Positions 28,088 through 48,758 of a DNA stretch of 64,000 nt are shown here, piece by piece. The stretch is from Bradyrhizobium sp. B124. Lineage in GTDB: Bacteria; Pseudomonadota; Alphaproteobacteria; Rhizobiales; Xanthobacteraceae. Within the stretch, counting starts at the first letter, position 1; every line of letters starts with the position of its first letter. Location of the stretch: positions 1,798,001-1,862,000 of the forward strand of contig NZ_CP152413.1 in NCBI RefSeq assembly GCF_038967635.1, read 5' to 3'. The translations under genes were made by a program, and so were the position numbers. The notes under the pieces were generated by a model. The model saw only the letters and a program-made list of their open reading frames with translations, ran no database searches and was not told the origin of the DNA.

Positions 28088-28138
28088 TGCCGTATCTCTT
28101 TCTTCGTCGCTCAATTAGCGAATAGCGAGTGGTGAGCG

Positions 28139-28160
28139 GCGGGTGGGCGAACCCACCCGC
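28139..28160 (-). other. Intergenic hairpin with UUCG loop between tuf and rpsJ
   Basis: On the minus strand a perfect 9-bp stem GCGGGTGGG, loop TTCG, CCCACCCGC. It begins 22 bases past the tuf stop. UUCG tetraloops are very stable in RNA. No T-run follows, so it probably attenuates or protects rather than ends transcription. Confidence 0.6.
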
Positions 28161-28181
28161 TGCAAACTGACTGATCCACCC

Positions 28182-29372
<1,191 letters not shown>

Positions 29373-29412
29373 TTGACTCTCCGTTCAGTCGTTAGTTGCT
29401 AACCAACGACAA

Positions 29413-31485
<2,073 letters not shown>

Positions 31486-31515
31486 AGGCTGTTCCTTAAA
31501 TTCCGTGTTTCGCCG

Positions 31516-32001
<486 letters not shown>

Positions 32002-32373
32002 TTACTTCGGACGCTTCGCGCCGTACTTCGAACGACGCTGCTTACGGTTCTTGACGCCCTGGGTATCCAGCACGCCACGGAGGATGTGGTAGCGCACGCC
32101 GGGCAAGTCCTTGACGCGGCCGCCGCGGATCATGACCACCGAGTGCTCCTGCAGGTTATGGCCTTCACCCGGGATGTAGCCGATCACCTCGAAGCCGTTG
32201 GTCAGGCGCACCTTGGCGACCTTACGAAGCGCCGAGTTCGGCTTCTTCGGGGTCGTGGTGTAGACGCGCGTGCACACGCCGCGCTTCTGCGGCGACTGCT
32301 GCAGCGCCGGCACCTTCTTGCGCGACTTCTGCACTTCACGTGGTTTTGCGATCAGCTGGTTGATCGTCGGCAT
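32002..32373 (-). CDS. rpsL: 30S ribosomal protein uS12
   Basis: 123 residues from the ATG at 32373, [20 protein letters not shown]; in-frame sequence upstream to 32535 is leader without homology. The decoding-site loop [17 protein letters not shown] has the wild-type Lys residues (no classic streptomycin-resistance change visible), and [14 protein letters not shown] is the second conserved loop. First gene of the str operon. Confidence 0.97.
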   Translation of the reverse strand: MPTINQLIAKPREVQKSRKKVPALQQSPQKRGVCTRVYTTTPKKPNSALRKVAKVRLTNGFEVIGYIPGEGHNLQEHSVVMIRGGRVKDLPGVRYHILRGVLDTQGVKNRKQRRSKYGAKRPK

Positions 32374-32783
32374 GCAGCCTTCACCCTTTAGTTCGCGCGG
32401 AAACCTTGAATGGCTCCGCAAATTTCTTCTCAGGACTAGCCGTCCCGTACGGCCCGCTCGACGCGGAACAAACACCCGCGCAAAGCGAAATCGCGCCAAC
32501 CACTCATCACTGAGCGGAAAGCGCATCGACGCCACAGAGGACCGCGATTCCGAACCGTTCAGCGCTCGCTGTCCGGTCCGCCACCGAGGTCATGCATCCG
32601 AATTCACTCTCAAGAGGACGTGCTCAAGAGAACCAAAATCGTCCTGGCATTGCCTAGCTATCATCGACAGCGTTTGAGCGGCATTCGTCGAGGTTGGTGC
32701 CCCGGCCGGCGCCTGAAAAAGGGCCTTGGGGTGTTCCGTTCCGACGCTGGCGTAGCTCACCGCCTGTCGTTAAGTGAGCGCCT

Positions 32784-32811
32784 TGTATAATCGAGAGATA
32801 GTGAAGTCAAG
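32784..32811 (-). promoter_or_regulatory. Candidate sigma-70 promoter for the str operon
   Basis: On the minus strand CTTGAC (32811-32806) and TATACA (32789-32784) are 16 bases apart, close to the alphaproteobacterial housekeeping consensus. The plus-strand reading also offers TATAAT at 32786-32791 but with no good -35 partner. Confidence 0.5.
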
Positions 32812-32940
32812 CAAAACGACAAGCAAAGAAACGCCTCTGGCGCTTGCAGATTTCGCATTTCGCGGCACTCGTCGGACGTCGAAATATGACAGCGTCTGCG
32901 ACTCCCCTCGCCCGAATCCGAATCTCCGGCACGCCAACGG

Positions 32941-32970
32941 AATCATATTATATCCGGGTAAAATATGATT
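32941..32970. promoter_or_regulatory. Inverted repeat upstream of the FAD oxidoreductase
   Basis: AATCATATT (32941-32949) and AATATGATT (32962-32970) are perfect 9-bp complements 12 bases apart, in an AT-rich patch about 105 bases upstream of the ATG at 33075. Arm length and spacing would suit a dimeric regulator or a hairpin. Confidence 0.35.
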
Positions 32971-33074
32971 AGAAACAATTCTCCCCAACTTGGACCCGAA
33001 GGCGAATTTCGAAACTAAGCCTTTATTTGCCATTCGCAGCGCAAAAATTGCGGTCTACGGCCACGGAAAACGTC

Positions 33075-34283
33075 ATGCGGTACACCGACATCGCGATCAT
33101 CGGCGGAGGTCTTGCGGGCTCGACCGCGGCCGCCATGCTCGGCCGTGCCGGGATACCGACCGTCCTGATCGACCCCCACCAAGTCTATCCGTTCGACTTC
33201 CGCGTCGAAAAGGTCGGCGGCGACCTCCAGCTCGCGCGATTCGCCCGCACCGGAATTGCCGAATCCGTGCTGCGTTCGGCGACGCTCGACGGCGAGAACT
33301 GGATCGCGCGATTCGGCCATCTGCTCGACCGGCAGCCGAGCCGGCAATACGGCATCATGTACGACGCGCTGATCACTGCGATTCGGGCCGAGATCGCCGG
33401 GCCGGCGGAATTCATCCGCGACAAGGTCGTCAATGTCGCGACCAGCTCCGAGCGGCAGCGGCTCGTGCTTTCGGGCGGCGAGGAGATCTCGGCGCGGCTC
33501 GTGGTGCTTGCCAACGGCCTGAATGTCGGGCTGCGCCGGATGCTCGGCATCGAGCGGCTGGTGACCAGCTTCTGCCATTCGATCTCGATCGGCTTCGATT
33601 TCATCCCCGTCGGCCGCCCCGCCTTCCCGTTCGCGGCCATGACCTACTTTTCGGAGCGGCCGAGCGACCGCATCCCCTACATCACGCTGTTTCCGGTCGG
33701 AAACCGGATGCGCGCCAACCTCTTCACCTACCGCCCGGCCGACGATCCGTGGCTGCGGGCGATGCGGCGCAATCCGGTCGAGACGCTGAACGCTGCGCTG
33801 CCGCGGCTGCGCCGGCTCACCGGTGAGTTCGACGTGGTCGGCGACATCAAGATCAGGCCCGCCGACGTCTATGTCAGCACCGGCTATCGGCAGGCCGGCG
33901 TCGTACTGGTCGGCGATGCCTTCGCCAGCACCTGCCCCGTCACCGGCACCGGGACCGACAAGGTGTTCACCGACGTGTCCCAGCTCTGCAATGTCCATAT
34001 CCCGGCCTGGCTTGCGACCGACGGCATGGGCGAGGAGAAGATCACGGCGTTCTACGACGATCCGGTCAAGACGGAGTGCGATGCGTGGTCGAATGCCAAG
34101 GCATTCAACTTCCGCGAGGTGTCGATCGGCAGCGGGCCCTACTGGCAAGCCCAGCGCTGGGCACGCTTCCTCGGCTATCTCGGCCGGGGCACGCTGCGCC
34201 GCCTGCACCGCCCGCAGGCGGCGTCAGCGACACGGTCCGCCAATCACTTCCGGCAACGTCCGCACGCCGCAGACAGGGCGTAA
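33075..34283 (+). CDS. FAD-dependent oxidoreductase (group A monooxygenase-like)
   Basis: 402 residues from the ATG at 33075, which starts right at the FAD-binding motif IGGGLAGS (9-16). A second FAD contact, LVGDAFASTCPVTGTG with GD at 280-281, is typical of flavin monooxygenases and geranylgeranyl-reductase-like enzymes. No transmembrane segment is seen; the C-terminus is basic. Substrate unknown. It stands alone on the plus strand, between the str operon and an exporter gene on the other strand. A shorter start codon choice is unlikely because the Rossmann motif begins at residue 5. Confidence 0.85.
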   Translation: MRYTDIAIIGGGLAGSTAAAMLGRAGIPTVLIDPHQVYPFDFRVEKVGGDLQLARFARTGIAESVLRSATLDGENWIARFGHLLDRQPSRQYGIMYDALITAIRAEIAGPAEFIRDKVVNVATSSERQRLVLSGGEEISARLVVLANGLNVGLRRMLGIERLVTSFCHSISIGFDFIPVGRPAFPFAAMTYFSERPSDRIPYITLFPVGNRMRANLFTYRPADDPWLRAMRRNPVETLNAALPRLRRLTGEFDVVGDIKIRPADVYVSTGYRQAGVVLVGDAFASTCPVTGTGTDKVFTDVSQLCNVHIPAWLATDGMGEEKITAFYDDPVKTECDAWSNAKAFNFREVSIGSGPYWQAQRWARFLGYLGRGTLRRLHRPQAASATRSANHFRQRPHAADRA

Positions 34284-34300
34284 GGGCGCGCTCAGCAGGA

Positions 34301-34362
34301 GCGTTTTCGAGCGAAGTGGATACCGGTTCGCGTGAAGAAAGCGCGTCAAACAAGATTCTAGC
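34301..34362. repeat. Dispersed repeat copy (shared with 50.4 kb and 10.7 kb)
   Basis: GCGTTTTCGAGCGAAGTGG, then ACCGGTTCGCGTGAAGAAA, CGCGTCAAACAAGATTCT. It matches the reverse complement of 50361-50420 over its whole length with scattered substitutions. This is a known type of Rhizobiales intergenic palindromic element. Confidence 0.75.
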
Positions 34363-34394
34363 GCCCGGCCATCGCCGGCGACGCGGCGCGGGAC

Positions 34395-36449
34395 TCACGC
34401 CTCGTCTTCGTCCTCATCCTCGTCGTCTTCATCCTCGTCATCTTCATCATCGTCCGCGTCGTCGTCATCCTCGTCGTCCGCGTCGTGATGGACATGCCCC
34501 TGGTCGTCCCACAGCCTGCGGTAGACGCCATTCAGGGCCAGCAGTTCCTCGTGCGAGCCGCGTTCGATCGCCCTGCCGCCGGAGATCACGATGATCTCGT
34601 CCATCTCGACCACCGAGGCCAGTCGGTGCGTCGACCAGATCATGGTGCGACCCTCGGCGACCTTGAGCAGCGTGCGGTTGATCGCCGCCTCCGTGGTCTG
34701 GTCGAGCGCCGAGGTCGCCTCGTCGAGCAGCAGCACGGACGGATTGCGGATGATCGCGCGCGCGATCGCGATGCGCTGGCGCTGGCCGCCGGACAAGGTG
34801 TCGCCGCGCTCGCCGACCGGCGTGTCGTAGCGCTGCGGCAGGCTCATGATGTAGCGATGGATCTCGGCCTTCCTGGCGGCGTCCTCGACCTCCGCGTCGG
34901 TGGCCCCTTCCTTGCCGAGCCGGATGTTCTCGCGGATCGACATGTTGAACAGCATGTTCTCCTGGAACACGACCGCCATGCTGGCCCGCAGCGACTCGCG
35001 CGTCACCCGGCGGATGTCGACGCCGTCGATCGCGACGCGGCCCTCGTCCGGCACGTAGAGCCGCAGGATCAGGTTGATCAGCGTGCTCTTGCCGGAGCCG
35101 CTGGGACCGACGATCGCAATGCTCTTGCCGGCATTGAGCTTGAGGCTGAGATTGTCGAGCACCGGCGTCTGCGCCCCCTCATACTGGAAGGTGACGCGGT
35201 CGAAGGAGATGTCGTTGGTGATGCGCGGCAGATCCGGCGCGCCGGGGCGGTCAGCGCCGCGGGTCGGCTCGTCGAGCAGCTCCTGGATGTGCCGCACTGC
35301 CGCCGCAGACTGGATCGACACCGGGATGAAATGCATGAGATGGGCGATGTTGTACGACACCTCCCAGAATGCGCTCTCGAAGGTCACGAAGGTGCCGACC
35401 GTGATCTGCCCCTTGGTGGCGAGATAGGCGCCGATCGCCAGCACCACGAGGTGAAGCAGCAGCACCGAAATGGTGACGGTGCGCTCCACCATCGTGGACA
35501 GGAACATGGCTGAGGCGGCCTTGGCCCGGACGTCGCGGTTGCGCAGCGTGAACCAGCCGAGCGCCCGGCGCTGCAGGTTGAACGCCTTGACCACCGCCTG
35601 GGCCGCGACGTTCTCCTGCACCATGCCGAGCAGCGCGGCTTCGTTCTGCTTCTGCTCGTAATTGGCCAGCACCGCCTTCGGCGTCAGGATGCGCGGCCCG
35701 ATCAGCGTGATCGGAAACACCAGCAAGGCGACCACGGCGAGCTGCCAGTTCAGGAACAGCATCAGGATGATGCCGGCGATCAGCTCGAGGCCCGGCAGCG
35801 CCGCGCTGTTGGCGAAGGTCTTGACCGAGCCCTCGAAGGCCGACAGATCGATCGAGAAACGCGACAGGATCTCGCCGCGCTTGGTGCGGGCGAAATAGGC
35901 CGAGGGCAGGTTCTGGACGTGGTCGAAGATGCGGGTCCGGACGTCGGCGATGATGCCCGCGCCGAGCCGCGCATCCCAGCGCTCGTACCAGACCGCGATG
36001 ATCGAGGTGACGATGCCGGCGACCGCGAGCACGCCGAGGATCTTGTAAAGAGCCTGGAAATCCTCCTCGCCGAGCGCGTCGTCGATCAGGAATTTCAGGC
36101 TGAGCGGCATGATGACGTTGAACAACGTCTCGACCAGCACGCCGATCGCGACGAAGGCGAGCGGCTTCTTGTAGTTGGTCAGGATCGGCTTGACGAAGCT
36201 GAAGATCGTGGAGAGCGCGCCGGCGGCTTCCCTGGCGGTGAAGACGACGAGGTCCTCGTCATCATCGTCGTCGAGCTCGAACTCGTCGTCCTCGTCCTCA
36301 TCATCGTCGTCATCGGCCGGCGCGGCGGCGGGCTTGGCGGAGGCCGTTGCCGCAGGCGGACCGGCCGCGGCCGCAGACTTTTTCTTCAGCTCGGGATCGT
36401 CGGCCGCCGATCGATTCGGATCGTTTGATGCAGGAGGTCTTGGCGCCAT
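34395..36449 (-). CDS. ABC exporter (fused permease-ATPase) with acidic N- and C-terminal tails
   Basis: 684-residue half-transporter of the MsbA/lipid-and-drug exporter class, inner membrane, acting as dimer. Residues 1-45 are Pro/Ala-rich; 46-67 are almost only Asp/Glu. The six-helix membrane domain spans about 90-380. ATPase domain: Walker A GPSGSGKST at 448-456, signature LSGGQ at 552-556, Walker B LLLDEAT near 575, switch His608. The last 30 residues are again nearly all Asp/Glu, after HVHHD. The DNA coding both acidic runs is a GTC/ATC-like short-unit repeat. Cargo unknown. Same strand as the amine oxidase fusion 227 bases upstream. Confidence 0.92.
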   Translation of the reverse strand: MAPRPPASNDPNRSAADDPELKKKSAAAAGPPAATASAKPAAAPADDDDDEDEDDEFELDDDDDEDLVVFTAREAAGALSTIFSFVKPILTNYKKPLAFVAIGVLVETLFNVIMPLSLKFLIDDALGEEDFQALYKILGVLAVAGIVTSIIAVWYERWDARLGAGIIADVRTRIFDHVQNLPSAYFARTKRGEILSRFSIDLSAFEGSVKTFANSAALPGLELIAGIILMLFLNWQLAVVALLVFPITLIGPRILTPKAVLANYEQKQNEAALLGMVQENVAAQAVVKAFNLQRRALGWFTLRNRDVRAKAASAMFLSTMVERTVTISVLLLHLVVLAIGAYLATKGQITVGTFVTFESAFWEVSYNIAHLMHFIPVSIQSAAAVRHIQELLDEPTRGADRPGAPDLPRITNDISFDRVTFQYEGAQTPVLDNLSLKLNAGKSIAIVGPSGSGKSTLINLILRLYVPDEGRVAIDGVDIRRVTRESLRASMAVVFQENMLFNMSIRENIRLGKEGATDAEVEDAARKAEIHRYIMSLPQRYDTPVGERGDTLSGGQRQRIAIARAIIRNPSVLLLDEATSALDQTTEAAINRTLLKVAEGRTMIWSTHRLASVVEMDEIIVISGGRAIERGSHEELLALNGVYRRLWDDQGHVHHDADDEDDDDADDDEDDEDEDDEDEDEDEA

Positions 36450-36676
36450 GAAACCAACCGTTGCTCCACGGCCGGCATGACCGCAAATCGAAACCGCAGC
36501 GGCGAATGCTGCTGGTACAATCCTATGCGATCACAATGAATTCGGCAAAGCGTTTGGAACGGCGCGGCGCGCGGTCCCGTGGATTCGGATCACGGCACGG
36601 CCGCCGTTTGACGTTGGTTGACGCGGGGCCGCTCGCCTTGCGCAAGACCGCTAGCCGGTGCCGTCAGTCGCTGCCG

Positions 36677-38737
36677 CTAGTCGTCGTGATCCGCCTCGAC
36701 CTTGTCGAAGAAGGAATAGCGCAGGCTGTCGGAGTCGGCGTACCACTGGCCCGGCCCCTTGTTGGCGGCAAGCGTCAACGTCCACAGCGCATCGGTGCAG
36801 TCGCGGCGGTGCATCGACAGGTCGAAGCCGTTGCCGAAGAACAATTCCGACCATTCCCACCAGGTGCCGAGCTTCTTCACGCCGCGCAGCAGGTCGTAGC
36901 GATCGATCACCGCCGGCGCCATGTCCGAGGTCACCGACGCGAACACGACGCCGGTCTTGACCACGCGGTTGAGCTCGCGCACCCCGCGCACCACCTGCTT
37001 CTCGCCGAGATGGCATAGCGAGGTCTCGAACACGAAATCGAACTCATTGTCCTTGAACGGCATGTCGGCGATCGAGCCGAGCTTGTTGTACTTCTTGAGC
37101 GCCTTCGGCGTCTTGCCGTGGATAAAGCGGTTGTTCTCGATGCCCCAGGCATCGATGCCGCGCTCGCGCAGCGCGCCGACCAGCTCGCCGCTGGCGGAGC
37201 CGGCGATCAGCAGCTTGTAGCCCTTCGCCCTGCCCCACACCGTCTTGATCAGGTCGGTCAGATAGGCCGGGTCGGTGAAGTTGCGCCAGACCTCGCTGTA
37301 GGGGCCGGCGCCGCGATAATTCTCGAAATAGTTGCGGTCGATCTTGTCGGACAGCGCGCCTTCGTCCTGCGCGCGGGCGCGGCGCAGCCGCATCATCTCG
37401 GTGACGATGATGTCGGTCGCGGCATCGGAGGAATCGAGCAGCCCGTTCAGCGTCGAATCGAACAGATAGTCGCCGACCACCACGATGCCGGGGTGCTGCT
37501 TCGGGTCGGGGCGGTGGTTGGTCATGACGTCGCGCACCGGCAGGCCGCCCGGCAGCGCGTTGACCGACGACAGCCAGCGATGGGTCTTGCCCTCGAGGAA
37601 ATGCGCACGCGCATCGCCGAGCGAGGCCGGCAACGACTTCAGCGCGGCGTCGATCAGTTCCTCGTCGCTGAGATTGGCGAAGGCGAGCGCGTCGGAGCCG
37701 GCGATCAGCCAGTTCAGCACGCCGTGCTTGCCGACATCGTGGCGCGCGCCCTCATTGTAGACGCAGCAGCCGCCGAACGCTTCCGACATGAACCAGGCGC
37801 CCGGGATCTTCTCGCCCCAGAACGGCTCGTCGAACAGGATCGAGACGCGCAGATAGTGCGCCGGACGATCGAAATAGGCGACGTGCTTGACCATCGACTT
37901 GCGCAGCTGCTCGCCGTCCCAGCGCATGGTTGCGAGCCAGGAATGCGGCAGGCAGACCAGCACGAGGTCGAAGTCGCGCGTCTCCGGCCCCTTGCCGTTC
38001 ATCATGTTGAGCTGGTAGCGGCCGCTTGCGGTCTTGCCGACCTTGAGGACGCGATGGTTGAGCTGGATGTCGGCGCTGACCTCCGAGCGCAGGCAATCGA
38101 TCAGCTGCTCGTTGCCGTTCTGGATCGAATACAGGCCGATGTAGCCGTCGACATCCATGACGTAGTTCTTCAGCGCATTGAGGCCGTTGGTGTTGTGGCT
38201 CTCGGTCGCGAGGTCGGAGCGCGCCATCACCTTGAAGAACCGCTTGGCGGTCACGTCCTCGACCTCTTCGTCGAGGATCTGCTCAGCGGTCTTGTAGGCC
38301 CACGGATGTTCGTTGTCGTGGGCGCCGACGCCCTCGTAATACTCGATCGGCGACACCAGCTCGCTGCAGCGCTTGCGGAACGCCTCGATCGCGGCCGCGG
38401 TCTTGCCGCCGTATTTGCGGCGCATGCCGGGAACGTCGGCCAGCAGTTCGCCGTCGAGCTGCACCTGCTCGGCATCCATCGGGATCGTCTGCAGGCCGAA
38501 ATGCTGGATCAGCTCGCGCAGCGGGTCGGGTCCCGTCATCGAGTAATCGTAGATCTCGGCGACGCCGGCCTCGTACATCGCCGGCGCGGTGTCGAATTTG
38601 CGCGTGACAATCTTGCCCCCGAGACGGTTCGACGCCTCGAAGATGGTGATGCGGCAGAGGTCGCCGAGTTTGCGCTTCAGATACCAGGCGCTCATCAGCC
38701 CCCCGGGGCCGCCGCCTACAATCGCCAAGTCGAGCAT
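36677..38737 (-). CDS. Flavin amine oxidase fused to a SAM methyltransferase
   Basis: 686 residues from the ATG at 38737, which begins at MLDLAIVGGGPGGL. Residues 1 to about 455 are a flavin-containing amine oxidase/phytoene-desaturase-like enzyme: N-terminal dinucleotide motif VGGGPGGLMSAWYL, FEASNRLGGK, and the C-terminal FAD contact VGDYLFDSTLNGLLDSSDAA. Residues about 500-640 form a class I methyltransferase with motif I LLIAGSASGELVGAL and IADMPFKDNEFDFVFE. No stop or frameshift lies between. Substrate unknown; the pair implies oxidation and methylation of one molecule, perhaps exported by the neighbouring ABC transporter. Confidence 0.88.
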   Translation of the reverse strand: MLDLAIVGGGPGGLMSAWYLKRKLGDLCRITIFEASNRLGGKIVTRKFDTAPAMYEAGVAEIYDYSMTGPDPLRELIQHFGLQTIPMDAEQVQLDGELLADVPGMRRKYGGKTAAAIEAFRKRCSELVSPIEYYEGVGAHDNEHPWAYKTAEQILDEEVEDVTAKRFFKVMARSDLATESHNTNGLNALKNYVMDVDGYIGLYSIQNGNEQLIDCLRSEVSADIQLNHRVLKVGKTASGRYQLNMMNGKGPETRDFDLVLVCLPHSWLATMRWDGEQLRKSMVKHVAYFDRPAHYLRVSILFDEPFWGEKIPGAWFMSEAFGGCCVYNEGARHDVGKHGVLNWLIAGSDALAFANLSDEELIDAALKSLPASLGDARAHFLEGKTHRWLSSVNALPGGLPVRDVMTNHRPDPKQHPGIVVVGDYLFDSTLNGLLDSSDAATDIIVTEMMRLRRARAQDEGALSDKIDRNYFENYRGAGPYSEVWRNFTDPAYLTDLIKTVWGRAKGYKLLIAGSASGELVGALRERGIDAWGIENNRFIHGKTPKALKKYNKLGSIADMPFKDNEFDFVFETSLCHLGEKQVVRGVRELNRVVKTGVVFASVTSDMAPAVIDRYDLLRGVKKLGTWWEWSELFFGNGFDLSMHRRDCTDALWTLTLAANKGPGQWYADSDSLRYSFFDKVEADHDD

Positions 38738-38863
38738 ATCGATTCCGTCGTCTCCGGCACGAGCCAAACAGCCGGTCTAAGTCACCCTAGCAAAGGCACT
38801 TTTTTGCCTGAAGGGAAGATGAACAAACTGCGTCCCTGCACCGCAGCAAGGCAAGAAAGCAAC

Positions 38864-38889
38864 AAAAAGGCCGGCAGAACGCCGGCCTT
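38864..38889 (-). terminator. Intrinsic terminator after rpoC
   Basis: On the minus strand AAGGCCGGC, loop GTTCT, GCCGGCCTT, continuing into TTTTTG. It lies 30 bases past the rpoC stop and shields the oxidase gene from rpoBC transcription. Confidence 0.9.
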
Positions 38890-38918
38890 CTCGCTGACTA
38901 CCGTAGTCTTGCGGATGC

Positions 38919-43121
<4,203 letters not shown>

Positions 43122-43213
43122 GGTCTTCTCCTCGCGTGCCGATCGTCACCGGCAGCAAATTCGAAACTTTTATTCAACGCGCGCCCCACTCAACGTCCGA
43201 GCGGAGCGCGAAG

Positions 43214-43235
43214 GCCCGGCGCTTTCGCGCCGGGC
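43214..43235 (-). other. Intergenic hairpin with GAAA loop between rpoB and rpoC
   Basis: On the minus strand GCCCGGCGC, loop GAAA, GCGCCGGGC: a perfect 9-bp stem with a stable GNRA tetraloop, 14 bases past the rpoB stop. No T-run. May be an mRNA-processing or stability element. Confidence 0.65.
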
Positions 43236-43248
43236 GTAAATCATCGCG

Positions 43249-47367
<4,119 letters not shown>

Positions 47368-47807
47368 CGTGGCCTCTCATTTTCGTCGCCTTTGTGGGGC
47401 GAACCTTCCGGGACGCGATTGCCATCGCCCCCGGGTTGAATTTCGAATCGTCCCGAAGGAACGAAGCGCAAAGTCAGGAATTAAATCCCCGGCTTGGCCC
47501 CATCGCCTCCAAAACGCAAAACGACGCGCGAGGCGCATCACTGCACCCGCTCGTCCAAACGCTCCGCTTTACGGACTGAAAAAGCCCGAAATCTGACTGT
47601 CTCCCAACGGCTTCCGCCGGGTGCCCTGCCGCCCCCGCCGCCTACCGTGTTTTTCTGCTGCCAACCCGATATGGGATGGCAATAAAGGAGATTCGAGGGT
47701 TAAGTCCACGGATCCCCACACTTTTTTGTGTCCGACGCGCCACGCGACAACCTGTCGCACGCCGTTTGCAGGCCCGGGAGCGCCCTGCGGCGCTCCCGGA
47801 TCGCGCA
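47368..47807. other. rplL-rpoB intergenic region with hairpin
   Basis: 440 bases without a convincing gene. Next to the rplL stop is a perfect 11-bp stem CCGGGAGCGCC / GGCGCTCCCGG with loop CTGC (47774-47799, plus-strand reading). In enterobacteria this interval carries an attenuator and RNase III site that lower rpoBC expression relative to rplJL; position and structure here are consistent. Nothing else recognised. Confidence 0.6.
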
Positions 47808-48185
47808 TTACTTGAGCTCGACCTTGGCGCCAGCCTTCTCGAGCTGGGCCTTGATCTTCTCGGCTTCGTCCTTGTTGACGCCTTCCTTGACGGGCTTCGG
47901 AGCGCCTTCGACGAGGTCCTTGGCTTCCTTCAGGCCCAGGCCGGTGATGGCGCGGACTTCCTTGATGACTTCGATCTTCTTGTCGCCGGCGGCAGCCAGC
48001 ACGACGGTGAAGTCGGTCTTCTCTTCAGCCGGAGCAGCGGCAGCGCCGCCACCAGCCGGGCCGGCAACCGCGACGGCGGCAGCGGCCGAGACGCCCCACT
48101 TTTCTTCGAGGAGCTTGGCGAGTTCGGCGGCTTCGAGCACGGTGAGGCTCGAGAGGTCGTCGACGATTTTCTGCAAGTCAGCCAT
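47808..48185 (-). CDS. rplL: 50S ribosomal protein bL12 (L7/L12)
   Basis: 125 residues. N-terminal dimerisation helices ([21 protein letters not shown]), Ala/Gly-rich hinge, and the factor-binding C-terminal domain [20 protein letters not shown]. Stalk protein that recruits EF-Tu and EF-G. Followed by an attenuator-like hairpin. Confidence 0.97.
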   Translation of the reverse strand: MADLQKIVDDLSSLTVLEAAELAKLLEEKWGVSAAAAVAVAGPAGGGAAAAPAEEKTDFTVVLAAAGDKKIEVIKEVRAITGLGLKEAKDLVEGAPKPVKEGVNKDEAEKIKAQLEKAGAKVELK

Positions 48186-48239
48186 TGATCTGTTTCCTTA
48201 AACGTTTGGTTCGAACCAGGTTTTGAGATTAGCGAAGGG

Positions 48240-48758
48240 TCAGGCCGCTTCGCTCTTTGAGGCATGAGCCTGAATGACGCGTGCGAGCTTGGCCGCAGGC
48301 GCGTTCGACAGCTGAGCGAGCTTGGTCGCCGGCGCCACGATGAGGCCCACGATCTTGCCGCGCAGTTCGTCGAGCGACGGCAGTGAGGCAAGCGCCTTCA
48401 CGCTGTCGACATTCAGGACGGTTTTACCCATCGAGCCGCCAAGGATGACGAACTTTTCGTTCGCCTTGGCGAATTCGACGGCAACCTTTGGCGCCGCGAC
48501 CGGATCGTTCGAAGTAGCGATCACAGTCGGCCCCTTCAGCAGGGAACCGATGGCAGCGACGTCAGTGCCTTCAAGAGCAATTTTGGCGAGACGGTTCTTC
48601 GAGACCTTCACCGACGCACCCGCCTGCTTCATCTGCATGCGCAGCTTCTGCATCTGGGCCACGGTGAGGCCGGAATAGTGAGCGACGATCGCAACGCTCG
48701 TGGCCTTGAAGGCCTCGTTGAGCTGTCCGACCGCCTCTTTTTTTGCCGCTCGTTCCAC
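48240..48758 (-). CDS. rplJ: 50S ribosomal protein uL10
   Basis: 172 residues with a GTG start at 48758, chosen because the homologous protein begins (V/M)[16 protein letters not shown] and an AAGAG site lies upstream; the in-frame ATG at 48818 falls in the leader hairpin. [17 protein letters not shown] and [13 protein letters not shown] identify it. Base of the L12 stalk. In other bacteria the L10-L12 complex represses this operon by binding the leader. Confidence 0.96.
   Translation of the reverse strand: MERAAKKEAVGQLNEAFKATSVAIVAHYSGLTVAQMQKLRMQMKQAGASVKVSKNRLAKIALEGTDVAAIGSLLKGPTVIATSNDPVAAPKVAVEFAKANEKFVILGGSMGKTVLNVDSVKALASLPSLDELRGKIVGLIVAPATKLAQLSNAPAAKLARVIQAHASKSEAA

Larger units (their letters stand above)
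32374..33074. other. Long divergent intergenic region between rpsL and the FAD oxidoreductase
   Basis: About 700 bases. The left half is GC-rich leader of rpsL. The middle holds a candidate minus-strand promoter (32784-32811), giving a leader of roughly 400 nucleotides. The right part is AT-rich with an inverted repeat (32941-32970). Short frames of 60-90 codons exist but none has coding character or homology that I recognise. Confidence 0.5.

Noticed and set aside
32770..33033. Possible 87-codon gene on the minus strand upstream of rpsL
   Set aside because: It overlaps the candidate promoter and AT-rich inverted repeat; no ribosome-binding site or recognisable motif.
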